This document shows, piece by piece, positions 63,869 through 64,000 of a stretch of DNA of 64,000 nucleotides. The stretch's first letter is position 1. Each line of letters begins with the position of its first letter. The translations under genes and the position numbers were made by a program. Where the stretch lies: the NCBI GenBank assembly GCA_964510375.1, contig CAZEBR010000001.1, positions 62,001-126,000 of the forward strand, written 5' to 3'. The DNA is from CAYLJV01 sp964510375. GTDB lineage: Archaea; Hadarchaeota; Hadarchaeia; Hadarchaeales; JAGGTB01. The notes beneath the pieces were generated by a model, which saw only the letters and a program-made list of their open reading frames with translations, ran no database searches and was not told the origin of the DNA.

Positions 63869-64000
63869 TTAACCCAATAATATACGTTCGTATGCGTCAG
63901 ACTCTACCTCGTCCATGATGGGTATGTCCGTAACCCGGGAAGCTCTCTCTGTCAAAGCGGCAAGGTCGTCTCTGTCGACGAGATCCAAGCTCCACTTTCT
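63869..64000 (-). CDS. C-terminal end of an unidentified gene
   Basis: The last 43 codons and a TAA stop (63869-63871) of a gene entering from the right edge. The visible segment (KWSLDLVDRDDLAALTERAS and then DIPIMDEVESDAYERILLG) is helical and acidic. It is too short for me to name a family. It is not the upstream part of the dUTPase-fold gene, since a terminator lies between. Confidence 0.7.
   Translation of the reverse strand, partial: RKWSLDLVDRDDLAALTERASRVTDIPIMDEVESDAYERILLG

Overview
The window is a 64 kb piece of an archaeal chromosome, most likely a salt-adapted, uncultivated euryarchaeote. Archaeal markers are dense: RfcS, family B DNA polymerase, Hel308, RadA, a multi-OB RPA, two histones, fibrillarin and Nop5, GatD/GatE, archaeal CCA-adding enzyme, Elp3, a proteasome beta subunit, an archaeal-type Trm5, FBP aldolase/phosphatase and a class II HMG-CoA reductase. 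The proteins are rich in Asp and Glu, which suggests a salt-in or brine lifestyle. An MSBL1-like or related brine lineage is possible but is only an inference. A 57-N assembly gap and an in-frame stop in an expected essential gene point to a draft genome, perhaps from a single cell or metagenome. No rRNA, tRNA, CRISPR array or insertion sequence was found.

Layout. 1-3542 (minus) holds the most unusual object: an open reading frame of at least 1180 codons that runs off the left edge. It encodes a secreted protein with two extremely Cys/His-rich repeat modules. 3.6-7 kb is an accessory stretch: a PIN-like protein, a cyclophilin-like protein, a small membrane protein, an AT-rich spacer and three tandem mini winged-helix proteins. 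7-22 kb is information processing: Trm5, IleS, RfcS, peroxiredoxin, SppA, PolB, a MetAP with an acidic insertion, the FlpA-Nop5 operon and PurA. 22-32 kb holds a histone, a one-repeat TBP-like protein, an Lrp regulator, a GNAT-fused NDP-forming acyl-CoA synthetase, a one-repeat TFB-like protein, GatE-GatD, GTP-type PEPCK and a second Lrp.

32-46 kb holds Elp3, gluconeogenic FBP aldolase/phosphatase divergent from a TreT-type trehalose synthase, a PPP phosphatase, Hel308, a DtxR-FeoB iron unit with a two-operator promoter, ThpR, Cca, Dph6 and a sugar-isomerase-like TIM barrel. 46-54 kb holds a TctA-like permease coupled to a membrane-anchored OB-fold protein, a proteasome beta subunit with an odd N-terminus, an ATP-grasp acetyl-CoA synthetase subunit, a second histone, an SsnA-like amidohydrolase paired with a DHODH-ferredoxin protein, and membrane and zinc-ribbon proteins. 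54-64 kb holds a 54-residue membrane protein, TopA, a MinD-like ATPase, a phosphoglycolate phosphatase-RadA-RPA-HMG-CoA reductase block (the last broken by TAA), a dUTPase-fold protein and a partial gene.

Together PEPCK, FBP aldolase/phosphatase and TreT give a route from C3/C4 acids to hexose and trehalose, a common compatible solute. The two acyl-CoA synthetase genes suggest organic-acid metabolism. Several basal-machinery genes occur in reduced or altered form (half TBP, half TFB, proteasome beta with Gly at the Thr1 position, interrupted HMG-CoA reductase). These, together with the Cys-rich protein, are the items most worth checking.
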